Shown here piece by piece: positions 41,978 to 52,488 of a stretch of DNA of 64,000 nt. Made by a program: the position numbers and the translations under genes. The notes under the pieces were generated by a model that ran no database searches, had not been told where the DNA came from, and saw only the letters and a program-made list of their open reading frames with translations. The DNA comes from Rhodovibrio salinarum DSM 9154 (GTDB taxonomy: Bacteria; Pseudomonadota; Alphaproteobacteria; Kiloniellales; Rhodovibrionaceae): assembly GCF_000515255.1 (NCBI RefSeq), contig NZ_KI911559.1:2367660-2431659 (forward strand), read 5' to 3'. Each line of letters opens with the position of its first letter. Position 1 is the stretch's first letter.

Positions 41978-43147
41978 ATGTCCATGCGTTCGAGGTCGGG
42001 GCCCGGGATCACATCAACCGCTGTGATCTGGCCTCATTGCGGTGTTTCGTTCCGGAAGGTTTGTAAAGGTTTGCGCGGTGCATTGGCAAACCACACGGCA
42101 TGGGCCCTTGTCGTCACCGGGTTGCTTGCGACAGGTGCCTTCGCGGCAACCGCGGCCGGCGCACAGCAGCGCAATTTTACCGACGACGCCGGTCGTACCG
42201 TGCAGTTGCCAGGCCAGGTGGACAGCGTCTACCCAACCGGCCATCCGGCGTCGATCCTGCTCTACACTCTAGCGCCGGAAACGCTGGCCGGTTGGACGCG
42301 CACGCTGCCATCGGACATGCAGGGCCTGATGCCGGCGCGTTATCAGGAACTTCCGGTGATCGGCCGACTGTCGGGACGGGGGGATACCGCGAACCTGGAA
42401 CGTGTGCTGACGCTCGCCCCCGATGTTCTGTTCGATTATGGCGCGGTACGGGAGCCCTATATCTCCGCCGCCGATCGGCTGATGGCGCAGACCGGTCTGC
42501 CGACCGTCCTGTTGGGTGGGCGTTTCGATGGGCTACCGGCGTCCTATCGCAAGCTGGGTCAACTGCTCGGCAAACCAGCGCGGGCGGACCGGTTCGCATC
42601 CTATGCTCGGGAGACGCTTGCCCTGGCCAAGCGGATCCGCGAGCAGGTTCTGGAAGCCGAGCGACCCAGGGTCTACTACGGCCGCGACGCGGATGGATTG
42701 ACGACTGCGTTCGCGGGGTCTTTGAACGCGGAGATCCTGTCGCTGGTCGGTGCCCGCAACGTGGCGGACGATACCGACGAGCCGGGCCTGGGCGCGGTCA
42801 ACCTGGAACAGATCCTGGCCTGGAACCCGGAGGTGATCGTCACCATCAATCCGGCGTTTTATGACAGCTTGCAGGACCCCGACGGCGTCTGGTCGCAGGT
42901 CCAGGCCGTGCAACAGGGTCGCGTCTATCTGGCGCCCGAACGTCCGTTCGGCTGGTTCGACCGGCCGCCGTCGGTCAACCGCTTGATCGGGGTGCGTTGG
43001 CTGCTGCACCTGTTCTATCCAGAGCGCATGCCCGGCAGTTTGCGCGGCGAGGTTGTCCGTTTCTACGAGCTGTTTTACCACGTCAGCCCAAGCGACACCC
43101 AGCTCGACCGCCTGTTGGTCACCGCGATGCCGGAGGAGCGGCGGTGA
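41978..43147 (+). CDS. Periplasmic substrate-binding protein, FecB/BtuF-type ABC importer
   Basis: A binding protein with a hydrophobic signal segment (WALVVTGLLATGAFAATAAGA) starting about 40 residues after ATG 41978. The mature part has the two-lobed helical-backbone plan of metal-chelate and vitamin B12 binding proteins, with NLERVLTLAPDVLFDYG and the end block RPFGWFDRPPSVNRLIG. The actual start may be a TTG nearer the signal. With the following permease and ATPase genes it forms an importer. The molybdate genes next door suggest molybdate, tungstate or a metal chelate as substrate; an iron-siderophore role is the alternative. Confidence 0.85.
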   Translation: MSMRSRSGPGITSTAVIWPHCGVSFRKVCKGLRGALANHTAWALVVTGLLATGAFAATAAGAQQRNFTDDAGRTVQLPGQVDSVYPTGHPASILLYTLAPETLAGWTRTLPSDMQGLMPARYQELPVIGRLSGRGDTANLERVLTLAPDVLFDYGAVREPYISAADRLMAQTGLPTVLLGGRFDGLPASYRKLGQLLGKPARADRFASYARETLALAKRIREQVLEAERPRVYYGRDADGLTTAFAGSLNAEILSLVGARNVADDTDEPGLGAVNLEQILAWNPEVIVTINPAFYDSLQDPDGVWSQVQAVQQGRVYLAPERPFGWFDRPPSVNRLIGVRWLLHLFYPERMPGSLRGEVVRFYELFYHVSPSDTQLDRLLVTAMPEERR

Positions 43148-43226
43148 GGCGTTTGTCGAAGGTGCGATGGGGCCGGCATCCCGCTATGTTGTCTAGCCGG
43201 GCAGCACGTTTCACCGAGGATAGCGG

Positions 43227-44279
43227 ATGGCCGGCATGACCGCCGAGGCTCCCTTGGCCGGCGGCGTGCCGCGGTGGGTGGTGGGCTATCTGCTCCCGGC
43301 ACTGGGGATCGTCGCGCTGGTCTTGCTGTCGTTCGCGATCGGCAAGTTCCCGGTTGCGCCGGGGGAGCTCGTGCAGGTTGTCGCGGCCAAGCTGTTCGGT
43401 GGCGCGCACGGTCTTCCGGACACGTATGAGGCCGTGGTCTGGCGCATCCGCTTGCCCCGGATCGCCACGGCCTGCTTGGTCGGGGCCGGGTTGGCGGCGG
43501 CAGGGGCGACCTACCAGGGGCTGTTCCGCAACCCGCTGGTCTCGCCGGATATCCTGGGCGTTTCCTCCGGCGCGGGCTTTGGCGCGGCGCTGGCGATCCT
43601 GATGAGTTTGCCGGTGGTGGCGGTGCAGGGGATGGCGTTCGTGTTCGGCCTTGTCGCGGTCGCGGTGGTTTACGCGATCGCACAGCTGGCCGGTGGGCGG
43701 CACGAGCCGTTGCTGGTGCTGGTGTTGGCCGGTGTGGTGGTGGGCGCGCTGTTTTCCGCGGCGATTTCGTTGATCAAGTACGTCGCCGATCCCTACGACC
43801 AGCTGCCGGCGATCGAGTTCTGGCTGCTTGGCGGGCTGTCCGGCGTGCGTCTGATGGACATTCTGCCGGTCCTGCTCCCGGTTCTGATCGGTCTGGTACC
43901 GCTCGTGCTGCTGCGCTGGCGGCTCAACGTGCTATCGTTGGAGGATGAGGAGGCCCGCGCACTTGGCCTGCGTACCGGGCCGTTGCGGGCGCTGGCGATC
44001 GCCTGCGCCACCCTGATGACCGCTGCGGCTGTATCCATCGCGGGCATGGTTGGCTGGGTCGGGCTGATCGTGCCGCACATCGCGCGCATGCTGGTTGGTC
44101 CCAGCTTTGTGCGGCTGCTTCCCGCAGCGATGCTGATCGGTGCGGCCTATCTGCTGGCGGTCGACAACATCGCGCGCACGGCTGCCGTGATCGAGATTCC
44201 GCTGGGCGTGCTCAACGCCTTCCTTGGTGCGCCCTTCTTTCTGTTCGTACTCGCCCGGGCGCGGCGGAGCTGGCAATGA
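43227..44279 (+). CDS. FecCD-family ABC importer permease
   Basis: A 350-residue membrane protein with about ten helices and FecCD signatures: RLPRIATACLVGAGLAAAGA, YQGLFRNPLVSPDILGVSSG and VGWVGLIVPHIARMLVG near the C-terminus. It forms the channel of the type II importer with the binding protein and ATPase. The gene begins 79 bases after the binding-protein gene and overlaps the ATPase gene by ATGA. Confidence 0.93.
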   Translation: MAGMTAEAPLAGGVPRWVVGYLLPALGIVALVLLSFAIGKFPVAPGELVQVVAAKLFGGAHGLPDTYEAVVWRIRLPRIATACLVGAGLAAAGATYQGLFRNPLVSPDILGVSSGAGFGAALAILMSLPVVAVQGMAFVFGLVAVAVVYAIAQLAGGRHEPLLVLVLAGVVVGALFSAAISLIKYVADPYDQLPAIEFWLLGGLSGVRLMDILPVLLPVLIGLVPLVLLRWRLNVLSLEDEEARALGLRTGPLRALAIACATLMTAAAVSIAGMVGWVGLIVPHIARMLVGPSFVRLLPAAMLIGAAYLLAVDNIARTAAVIEIPLGVLNAFLGAPFFLFVLARARRSWQ

Positions 44280-45061
44280 CGCTCACCGCCCGCGAGCTTG
44301 CCATCGGCTATGGAAAAACGGCGGTCGGTCGTGATCTCACGCTCGACCTTGCACCCGGTGAACTCGTGATGCTTCTGGGGCCGAACGGGTGTGGCAAGTC
44401 CACGCTGTTCAAGACGCTGCTGGGGCTGATCCCGGGACTGGGCGGCACGGTCACGCTGGACGGGCAGGCTCTGGAGGAGCTGAGCCGGCGGCAGTTGGCG
44501 CGCGGGCTCGCCTACGTGCCGCAGGCCGCGGGCGGTTTCTTCCCCTTCACGGTGGTGGATACGGTGCTGATGGGGCGGACGGCGCACCTTGGACCATTCG
44601 GAGCGCCCGGCGCGCGGGATCGGGCCGCGGCGGCACGGTCCCTCGACCGCCTTGGCCTCCAGGATCTAGCTGAGCATCCGTTCACACGCCTGTCGGGCGG
44701 GCAGCGGCAGATGGTGCTGATCGCCCGGGCGCTGGCGCAGGAGACGCCCTACATTGTGATGGACGAGCCGACCGCCAGCCTGGACTTCGGCAATCAGGTT
44801 CGGGTGTTGGCGCAGGTGCGTGCGCTCAAGGCCAGCGGCACCGGCCTGATCCTGGCCAGCCACGACCCAGATCAGGCGTTGCGTCTGGCCGACCGGGTGC
44901 TGGTGATGGCCGGCGGACGGATCGCGGCGTCCGGGCCGCCAACAAACGTGTTGACCGGTGATCTGCTCAAGCAGGTCTACGGTGTCGATGCGGCAGTCGC
45001 GGAGGTCGTCGCAGAAGGGCGGACGCTCGGGCGCACCTGCTTTCCGCTCCCCGGCGGTTGA
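44276..45061 (+). CDS. ABC importer ATP-binding protein (FecE-type)
   Basis: A 261-residue ATPase with Walker A GPNGCGKSTLF, Q-loop in LAYVPQA, signature RLSGGQRQMVLIARAL and Walker B PYIVMDEPTASLDFG, with the H-loop in ILASHDPDQAL. It energises the FecCD-type importer. It overlaps the permease gene and its stop abuts the stop of the convergent TauE/SafE gene. The 3'-end group of about 40 residues is variable in this family. Confidence 0.93.
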   Translation: MTLTARELAIGYGKTAVGRDLTLDLAPGELVMLLGPNGCGKSTLFKTLLGLIPGLGGTVTLDGQALEELSRRQLARGLAYVPQAAGGFFPFTVVDTVLMGRTAHLGPFGAPGARDRAAAARSLDRLGLQDLAEHPFTRLSGGQRQMVLIARALAQETPYIVMDEPTASLDFGNQVRVLAQVRALKASGTGLILASHDPDQALRLADRVLVMAGGRIAASGPPTNVLTGDLLKQVYGVDAAVAEVVAEGRTLGRTCFPLPGG

Positions 45062-45814
45062 TCAGACCAGCGTCCAGGCGGCCCGTGCCATCAGGTAAAG
45101 TCCTACCAGCAGGAGCGCGGTCAGCAACACCTGTCGGAAGCGCGCTTCCGACAACCGGCGGCGCAATCCTTCGCCAAGCCGCATGCCGGCGAAGGCCGGT
45201 ATCACTGCCAGCACCGACAAGAGGGCAAGGTCGGTCGACAGCAGGTGATTGCCGCCCAAAGTCAGGCCAAGCGTGATCGTCGCGGAGAGGAACAGGATAC
45301 CCATTGCTTGGATCAGCTGGTCGCGCGGCAGTTGGATCGCCTGCAGGTAGATCACGCACGGCACCAGGAACGCCCCGGTCATGCCGGTTAGAATGCCGTT
45401 GATCCCGCCCACCAGCGGTGCGGTCCAGCGTTCGTGCCGCCGGGCCAGGACCGGCCGCCAGCCCGCCAGCGCCGATCCGGCGTAGACCACCAGCAGTAGG
45501 CCGAGCAATCCGGACAGCAGGTCCATATCCACGCGCGTCAGGGCGGTTGCACCAAGCGGCACTAGCGCAACGGCCGCGATCAGATAGGGCCATAGACGCC
45601 TGAGAATGGTACGCGCCTGGCCACCGCGCAGGGCTTGGCGGGCATTGCTGGCGAAGGCCGGCACTAACACCAGCGCCATCGCGGTATGCAGATCGCTCGC
45701 AAGTGTCAGCGCGGCGAGGCCAATGGTCGGCATGCCCAGCCCCACCAAGCCCTTCACGATCCCCGCGCAGACGAAGACCAGGACGGCAACAAGAAGCAGG
45801 TCAGGATCGGTCAT
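45062..45814 (-). CDS. TauE/SafE-family membrane permease
   Basis: A 250-residue protein with seven to eight helices and the TauE/SafE repeat pattern: GIVKGLVGLGMPTIGLAAL in the first half and GGINGILTGMTGAFLVPCVIYLQ in the second. The family exports sulfite, sulfoacetate or related organic sulfonates, or moves other anions. The substrate cannot be given. It converges with the importer operon. Transcription comes from the right, with the exported ankyrin gene beyond on the same strand. Confidence 0.88.
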   Translation of the reverse strand: MTDPDLLLVAVLVFVCAGIVKGLVGLGMPTIGLAALTLASDLHTAMALVLVPAFASNARQALRGGQARTILRRLWPYLIAAVALVPLGATALTRVDMDLLSGLLGLLLVVYAGSALAGWRPVLARRHERWTAPLVGGINGILTGMTGAFLVPCVIYLQAIQLPRDQLIQAMGILFLSATITLGLTLGGNHLLSTDLALLSVLAVIPAFAGMRLGEGLRRRLSEARFRQVLLTALLLVGLYLMARAAWTLV

Positions 45815-45835
45815 GGGAGTCTTGTTGTTCGCAGG

Positions 45836-47443
<1,608 letters not shown>

Positions 47444-47497
47444 TCGCTTGCACCCCATGGCATGCGCAAAGCAGCCGTTGGGGCGGATGAGCTGACC

Positions 47498-47536
47498 GAA
47501 AACCCGATAGGGGCCTGCGCTCTACCGGGCTTTTCT
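47498..47536. terminator. Hairpin with flanking A and T runs
   Basis: AAAACCCG...CGGGCTTTT with inner TAG/CTA pairing. It lies just after the katG remnant and upstream of the HAD gene end. It could terminate in either direction. Confidence 0.4.
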
Positions 47537-47588
47537 TACCTGTGATGCCGCGATCGAGAGCGTTCGTACCCTGGCGACGGCTAGGCGC

Positions 47589-48308
47589 TCATCGGCCCTG
47601 ATCCAGCCAGGGTTCAAGCGCGTCGATGCTGGGCAAGACGGTGTGCGCTTTGGTAGCCAGTTCCGCCTCGCTGCCCGTACCGGTCAGCACGCCAAGCGCC
47701 GCGGCGCAGCCGGCGGCTGTGGCCATCTCCATGTCATGCAGGTTGTCGCCGACCACGATCACCTCGGTGGGGGCGAGCCCGGTGGCCGCGCAGAAGCCCC
47801 AGACCATCCCCGGTTCCGGCTTGCCGCCGAAACCGCTGTCATAGCCGGCAACGAACAGCCCGTCCGTGTCAATGTCGAGCCGGGCGAGGGTGGCACGGGC
47901 AGCCTGGGCACCGTCGCTGGTCGCCACCCCGAGCGCGAACCCCCGAGCGCGCAGCCGATCGAACAGGCCGGCCACGTTGGTTACCGGAACGGCATTGCGT
48001 GCGCCTTCGGCGAACGCGGAATCCATCTGCTGGCTCAGGTCGTCGAGGGCAAAGTCCGCCCCCGCCTCGATCCAGGCCTGCGCGATCTCACGCGTGTGGG
48101 AGGCGGCGAGTAAACTACCGCCACGCACCCGGTCAGCGGCCGGATCGTGCCCGCCGATTTCGAGCAACCGGTGGGCAAGCGTCGGGTCGCCGCGCGCGGC
48201 GATCTCGGCGACCCGGCGGTTGATCGGTGCCCAGGTCGCTTCGTAATCGACCAGGGTGCCGTCCTTATCAAAAAGAATGCCGCGAAGCGCGGTCCGGTCG
48301 GGCGTCAT
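47589..48308 (-). CDS. HAD-superfamily phosphatase (phosphoglycolate-phosphatase-like)
   Basis: A 239-residue HAD hydrolase. Motif I is LFDKDGTLVDY, motif II is in GVATSDGAQA, motif III in GGKPEPGMV, and motif IV is VVVGDNLHDMEMA. The cap helices (about 20-80) are of the Gph type. The gene begins 5 bases after the methyltransferase stop and so forms an operon with it. The substrate is not identifiable; a dephosphorylation step in the pathway encoded around it is a plausible role. Confidence 0.87.
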   Translation of the reverse strand: MTPDRTALRGILFDKDGTLVDYEATWAPINRRVAEIAARGDPTLAHRLLEIGGHDPAADRVRGGSLLAASHTREIAQAWIEAGADFALDDLSQQMDSAFAEGARNAVPVTNVAGLFDRLRARGFALGVATSDGAQAARATLARLDIDTDGLFVAGYDSGFGGKPEPGMVWGFCAATGLAPTEVIVVGDNLHDMEMATAAGCAAALGVLTGTGSEAELATKAHTVLPSIDALEPWLDQGR

Positions 48309-48313
48309 ATAGC

Positions 48314-48952
48314 TCAGCCAACGACCTGCAGAACCAGCGCGCGGCTGGTGGACTGACCTTCCTGGTTGGGCATCGACAGGTAGCTTGGCGTGGTTTCGAT
48401 CACATGGCAGCGGCCGTCCTTGACCAGCTGCTCCAGATGGTCCTTGAAACCGCTGTCCCAGAGCTTGTCCTTCACCGTCGTAATGATGTGGCCTCCCTTG
48501 CGCACCACGCGCAGCAGGTCGTCCAGACCATGGGGATCGGCATGGCCGATCGTGAAGACGCCCGCGCACACGCAGGCGGCGAAACGGGCGTCGGGGTAGG
48601 GCAACGGTTCGCCGCCCAGCGCCGCCTTTTGAAGGTCGTCGTAGACGCCGCGTTGTTCGGCCCGGTCCAGCATGCCCTGCGAGACGTCGCAGCCGAACAC
48701 TTCTTTGTAGCCCAGGATCTTCAGCCATTCGCCGACCAGGCCCGTGCCCTGACCGGCATCCAGGACGCCGCCGGCGTGCGCCGGAACGTGCCGGGTTAGC
48801 AATCCGACGCAGATCATCGGATGACGGTAACCAGCCTGCAGCATGCTGGAATCGTAGTCGGCAGCCCAGTCATCGTAGGTTTTCGCAATCTGATCGACCG
48901 ACTGTGCACTGTAAACGTCGTTGAGCTGGTCGACTTGATTGGTATTGGCCAT
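48314..48952 (-). CDS. Class I SAM-dependent methyltransferase
   Basis: A 212-residue methyltransferase of Rossmann type. Motif I is VLDAGQGTGLVGEWL with the acidic residue of motif II in VFGCDVSQGMLDRA. The N-terminal helices (QSVDQIAKTYDDWAADYDSS) are common in small-molecule methyltransferases. The start at 48952 follows AGGAGAGAATC. It is the first gene of a minus-strand pair with the HAD phosphatase and diverges from a kinase gene. A shared TGTGG operator lies upstream at 49060-49079. Confidence 0.9.
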   Translation of the reverse strand: MANTNQVDQLNDVYSAQSVDQIAKTYDDWAADYDSSMLQAGYRHPMICVGLLTRHVPAHAGGVLDAGQGTGLVGEWLKILGYKEVFGCDVSQGMLDRAEQRGVYDDLQKAALGGEPLPYPDARFAACVCAGVFTIGHADPHGLDDLLRVVRKGGHIITTVKDKLWDSGFKDHLEQLVKDGRCHVIETTPSYLSMPNQEGQSTSRALVLQVVG

Positions 48953-49059
48953 GATTCTCTCCTGGTCGATACAGGACGATCCGGGCCGTGCGGCAGCTCC
49001 GCAGCCGCCGGATCGGAACCTGTAAAGTGTGGGGTTGCCGATGAAGCTTCCATAGAGTA

Positions 49060-49079
49060 CCACAAAAAACCACAAAAAC
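49060..49079 (-). promoter_or_regulatory. TGTGG direct-repeat operator, methyltransferase/kinase divergent region
   Basis: Two copies of TTTTTGTGG (read on the minus strand) begin 10 bases apart, at 49060-49068 and 49070-49078. DeoR-family regulators typically bind direct repeats of this kind. The matching pair at 51027-51041 has the same 10-base period, so a shared regulator is likely. Confidence 0.5.
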
Positions 49080-49185
49080 CTACATCGGATCGGCCAAAAG
49101 CCGAAACCGAAGCCCTGAAAATGGCCCTCACGCGCCGCTGACGGCTATCAGGATCGCATATTTTGGACAGGGAGTGCAGACGGCC

Positions 49186-50100
49186 ATGGATGATCTCGCC
49201 GGCTATTTTGCTCGGATTCCCGAACTCAAAGACCTGCCCGCAAGCAAGATCCAGGCGGAGCGTCTGGGCGGGCTGACCAATCTGGTCTACCGGATCCAGA
49301 CACCTGATCGGGACTATGTGCTGCGGGTCGCGGGGCCGGGTACGGAGAGCTTCATTGACCGCAAGGTGGAGGCGCACAACGCGCGTGCCGCGGCAGCCGC
49401 CGGCGTGTCACCGGAGGTGTTGTTCGTCGACGAGTCTGACGGATTGATGCTGATGCCGCACATCCCGGCGACCACGATGAGCCCGGAGTCGTTCCGCACC
49501 ACCGAGGGGGCGCCGGCCCGCGCCGGGGCAGCGTTCGCCCGGCTGCACGACAGCGGCCAGACATTCGAATTCCGCTTCGAGCTGTTCCAGATGATCGATG
49601 GCTACCTGAAGCTGCTGGGGGATCTCGGTGCGACCCTGCCGGAGGGCTACCATGACGTTGTGCGGGAGGCTGAAGCGGTCCGCGAGGTGCTAGATGCCAA
49701 GCCGGCCGAGCTCGCGCCCTGTCACTGCGATCCGCTGTGCGAAAACTTCCTGGATAGCGGGGAGGCGATGTGGATCGTCGACTGGGAATACTCGGGCATG
49801 AACGATCCCCTGTGGGATCTGGGCGACCTCTCGGTCGAGGCCGGCTTCACCCCGGAACAGGATCTGGAGATGATGCGTGCCTACCGCGGCGGCGAGGTTT
49901 CGGAGGCCGACTTCGGCCGCATGGTCGTCTACAAGGCGATGTGCGACCTGCTGTGGACCCTGTGGGGGCTGATCCAACACGCGCAGGGCAATCCGGCGGA
50001 AGACTTCTGGGCCTACTCGATCGAACGGTTTGAGCGCTGCAAGATTCTGATGGGTCAAGCCGAATTTGCCGAGCGTCTGGCGGCCGTGCGGGCCGGGTGA
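49186..50100 (+). CDS. Choline/ethanolamine-kinase-like phosphotransferase
   Basis: A 304-residue kinase of the aminoglycoside/choline kinase fold. The front has LGGLTNLVYRI, the nucleotide loop, and the catalytic stretch is PCHCDPLCENF with DWEYSGMNDPLWDLGDL, that is Brenner motif H-x-D-x-x-x-x-N followed by the DWE metal acid. Such enzymes phosphorylate choline, ethanolamine or related alcohols. It diverges from the methyltransferase gene. A second relative of this family is encoded at 55643. Its start is ATG 49186; GTG 49174 is the other option. Confidence 0.85.
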   Translation: MDDLAGYFARIPELKDLPASKIQAERLGGLTNLVYRIQTPDRDYVLRVAGPGTESFIDRKVEAHNARAAAAAGVSPEVLFVDESDGLMLMPHIPATTMSPESFRTTEGAPARAGAAFARLHDSGQTFEFRFELFQMIDGYLKLLGDLGATLPEGYHDVVREAEAVREVLDAKPAELAPCHCDPLCENFLDSGEAMWIVDWEYSGMNDPLWDLGDLSVEAGFTPEQDLEMMRAYRGGEVSEADFGRMVVYKAMCDLLWTLWGLIQHAQGNPAEDFWAYSIERFERCKILMGQAEFAERLAAVRAG

Positions 50101-50110
50101 GCTGACCCGA

Positions 50111-50953
50111 TTAGTCCGGCGCCGTCAGAGAATCATCGCCGGCATCGAGATCCGTGCCGTCGTTCTGGTCAAGCGGAGGACGGCCGGTCTCGTCGGCGAC
50201 CAGCAAGCGGACCTCGTTCTCGCGCAGACGCTTGAGGAAGGGTTCCGGTGGCCGACGATCGGTGATCAGGGTGTCGATGCGCTGCAGGTCGCAGACCTTA
50301 ACCGGCGCCTGATGTCGGAACTTGCTGGCGTCGGCGACCGCGACCACCTGGGCGGCCTGATCCAACACGGTCTGGCAGAACTCCGCCTCCTGCAGGTGAA
50401 AGTCCATCACGCCGCCGTCGCTGTGCAGCGCGCCGACCGAGATGACGGCGTAGCGGGTGCGGAACCGGCGGACGAAGTCATAGGCTGTCTGCCCGAAGGT
50501 TGCGCCGTCATCGCCGCGTAGCTCGCCGCCGGCAAGGTAGATCTTGTTGCCCTTCTTGGCATTGGCGAGCGTGCGCGCGATGTCGGCGCTATTGGTGACG
50601 ACGAACAGGTCGGTGTGATCCTTCAGCGCCCGCGCTACATAGGCGGTCGTGCTGCCGGTATCGAGCATCAGAGAATCGCCGTTGGCAATCAGTTCCGCGG
50701 TCTTGCGGGCGATCGCCCGCTTGGCCGTGGCGTTCTGTTGCATGCGGCTCTGGAAACCCGGTTCGCGGTTGAGGTCCGGCAGCATGACACCGCCGTGCAC
50801 GCGCTCGACCAGTCCCTTGCTGGCCATCGCCTTGACGTCACGGCGTACGGTTTCGTCGGAGACCCTCATGCTGCGTGTCAGCTCGCTGACAGTGGCGGAG
50901 CCATGGGTGCGCAACACTTCCAATATGGCGTTCTGTCGGGCGGCGCGGTGCAC
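50111..50953 (-). CDS. DeoR-family transcriptional regulator
   Basis: A 280-residue regulator with an N-terminal winged helix (VSELTRSMRVSDETVRRDVKAM, about 20-45) and the DeoR sensor domain (about 75-240, with ANGDSLMLDTGSTTAYVARAL). The sensor is the sugar-phosphate-binding fold, so a phosphorylated metabolite could be the signal. GTG 50953 is preferred because AGGAG lies 9 bases upstream and the protein starts at the family-typical HRAARQNAILEVLR; TTG 50989 is the longer option. It sits between the kinase gene and the ABC operon. Confidence 0.88.
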   Translation of the reverse strand: MHRAARQNAILEVLRTHGSATVSELTRSMRVSDETVRRDVKAMASKGLVERVHGGVMLPDLNREPGFQSRMQQNATAKRAIARKTAELIANGDSLMLDTGSTTAYVARALKDHTDLFVVTNSADIARTLANAKKGNKIYLAGGELRGDDGATFGQTAYDFVRRFRTRYAVISVGALHSDGGVMDFHLQEAEFCQTVLDQAAQVVAVADASKFRHQAPVKVCDLQRIDTLITDRRPPEPFLKRLRENEVRLLVADETGRPPLDQNDGTDLDAGDDSLTAPD

Positions 50954-51006
50954 AGCGGCAATCTCCTTCAACCTCGAGTCGTCGCGCAATTATAGCTGCC
51001 TGCATG

Positions 51007-51041
51007 TGTGCACAACAGCCCGAAACTGTGGAGTTTTGTGG
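51007..51041 (+). promoter_or_regulatory. TGTGG direct-repeat operator, DeoR/ABC operon region
   Basis: TGTGG at 51027-51031 and 51037-51041 are exactly 10 bases apart, with a third, weaker TGTGC at 51007, 20 bases before the first. The same spacing and core occur upstream of the methyltransferase and kinase genes. The site is close to the DeoR gene and 300 bases upstream of the ABC binding-protein gene, so autoregulation is the safest reading. Confidence 0.5.
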
Positions 51042-51349
51042 AAATCAGTTGACAGCTAGGCCTGCTTGCCCGCTTACTGGCCTGGGGCGTGCGCCGACCT
51101 ATCGGGCGATGCGATCAGATCGCGGCCAACTAAAACTTTCGGCAGCGCAAATCCGTCGCCCCCGACATTGGGGTGACGCTCAATCGTACCAACGCCTTGC
51201 GACGTACGCCAAAAGACAGCGCGCCAAACGACACCCGCCGGGCGCATCCTGATCGAATGGCCGGCTGTTCCGGCCGCATAAGACCCGACGCATCGTAGCC
51301 GATCGGGCATCAACACAAAGACAAGCAGTTACAGGGAGACCGGAAAGAC

Positions 51350-52333
51350 ATGCACTCCGCTTTCAGCAAGCTGGCCGGCCGCACGGCGATGCTCGCCGGG
51401 GCCACGGCGATTGCCCTGTCGGCCGCGCCGATTTCGGCGGACGCCGCAGACTATCCGGAGTCCGACGATCCGATCCGGATGACCATCCACGACTGGACCG
51501 GCCAATACCTGACCACCCACATCATGGGCAGTGTGCTGGAGGAAATGGGCTACAACGTGGAGTACGTGCAGGCCGACTATCTTGCCCAGTTTGCCGGGCT
51601 TGAATCCGGTGACCTGCATGTCGCCATGGAGATCTGGGAAACCACTGGCAAGGACGCGCTCCAAGCCTCGCTCAAGACCGGCGACACCGTTGACCTTGGC
51701 GAGACCGGCATGAAGGCCATCGAAGAGTGGTGGTATCCCAGCTACGTCAAGGAAGAGTGCCCCGGTCTGCCGGATTGGAAGGCGCTGAACGATTGTGCGG
51801 AACTGTTCGCCGCGCCCGAAACTCACCCCAAGGGACGCTACCTGGGTGGCCCGGTCACCTGGGGCGGCAAGGACGACGAGCGGGTCGAGGCGCTTGGCCT
51901 GGACTACGAGGTCGTGCACGCCGGCACCGACGCCGCGCTGTTCGCTGAACTGCAGTCCGCGATCCAGCGCAAGGAGCCGATCCTGGCCTGGGTCTATACC
52001 CCGCACTGGGCACCGATCAAATTCGAGGGCGAGTGGGTCGAGTTCCCGCGCTACACGAAGGAGTGCTACGAGGACCCGAGTTGGGGCGTGAACCCGGACA
52101 TGGCCTATGACTGCGGCAAGCCACGCGGTTGGATCAAGGCCGTTGGTTGGGCCGGTGGTGAAGAGAAATGGCCGGCTGCCTACCAGGCGATCCGCAACTT
52201 CGAGATCACCAATCAGCAGATGGGCGAGATGATCGGCAAGGTCGATCTCGACGGCATGCCGCCGGAAACGGTGATCGACCAATGGATGCAGGCCAACAAG
52301 GATACTTGGCAAGCCTGGATCCCGGCGGAGTAG
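51350..52333 (+). CDS. Periplasmic binding protein of a glycine-betaine-like ABC importer (OpuAC/ProX family)
   Basis: A 327-residue exported protein with a signal peptide ending near AAPISADAADYP (about residue 30). The mature protein has OpuAC-family blocks: IRMTIHDWTGQYLTTHIMGS at the start, several tryptophans (WTGQY, EIWETT, EEWWYPSY, WVYTPHWAP) that could form the aromatic cage for a quaternary amine, and GKPRGWIKAVGWAGGEEKW near the C-terminus. It is the first gene of the plus-strand operon of six, with 300 bases of leader containing the DeoR-type repeats. The ligand could be a betaine, choline derivative or another cationic compound. Confidence 0.88.
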   Translation: MHSAFSKLAGRTAMLAGATAIALSAAPISADAADYPESDDPIRMTIHDWTGQYLTTHIMGSVLEEMGYNVEYVQADYLAQFAGLESGDLHVAMEIWETTGKDALQASLKTGDTVDLGETGMKAIEEWWYPSYVKEECPGLPDWKALNDCAELFAAPETHPKGRYLGGPVTWGGKDDERVEALGLDYEVVHAGTDAALFAELQSAIQRKEPILAWVYTPHWAPIKFEGEWVEFPRYTKECYEDPSWGVNPDMAYDCGKPRGWIKAVGWAGGEEKWPAAYQAIRNFEITNQQMGEMIGKVDLDGMPPETVIDQWMQANKDTWQAWIPAE

Positions 52334-52488
52334 GCGTCGCTTCCCGCCTACTACCGACCGGTAAGGCGGCGGCCGGACCCCTCGCGCGGTGGGATATCCG
52401 GCTCAACCCGGAACGCCTGCTCGCGCCGGCCGCCGCCACTTTAGCTGTTTCGATGTGATCTGCCGCCCAACCTCTGGACGAGTCCGAC

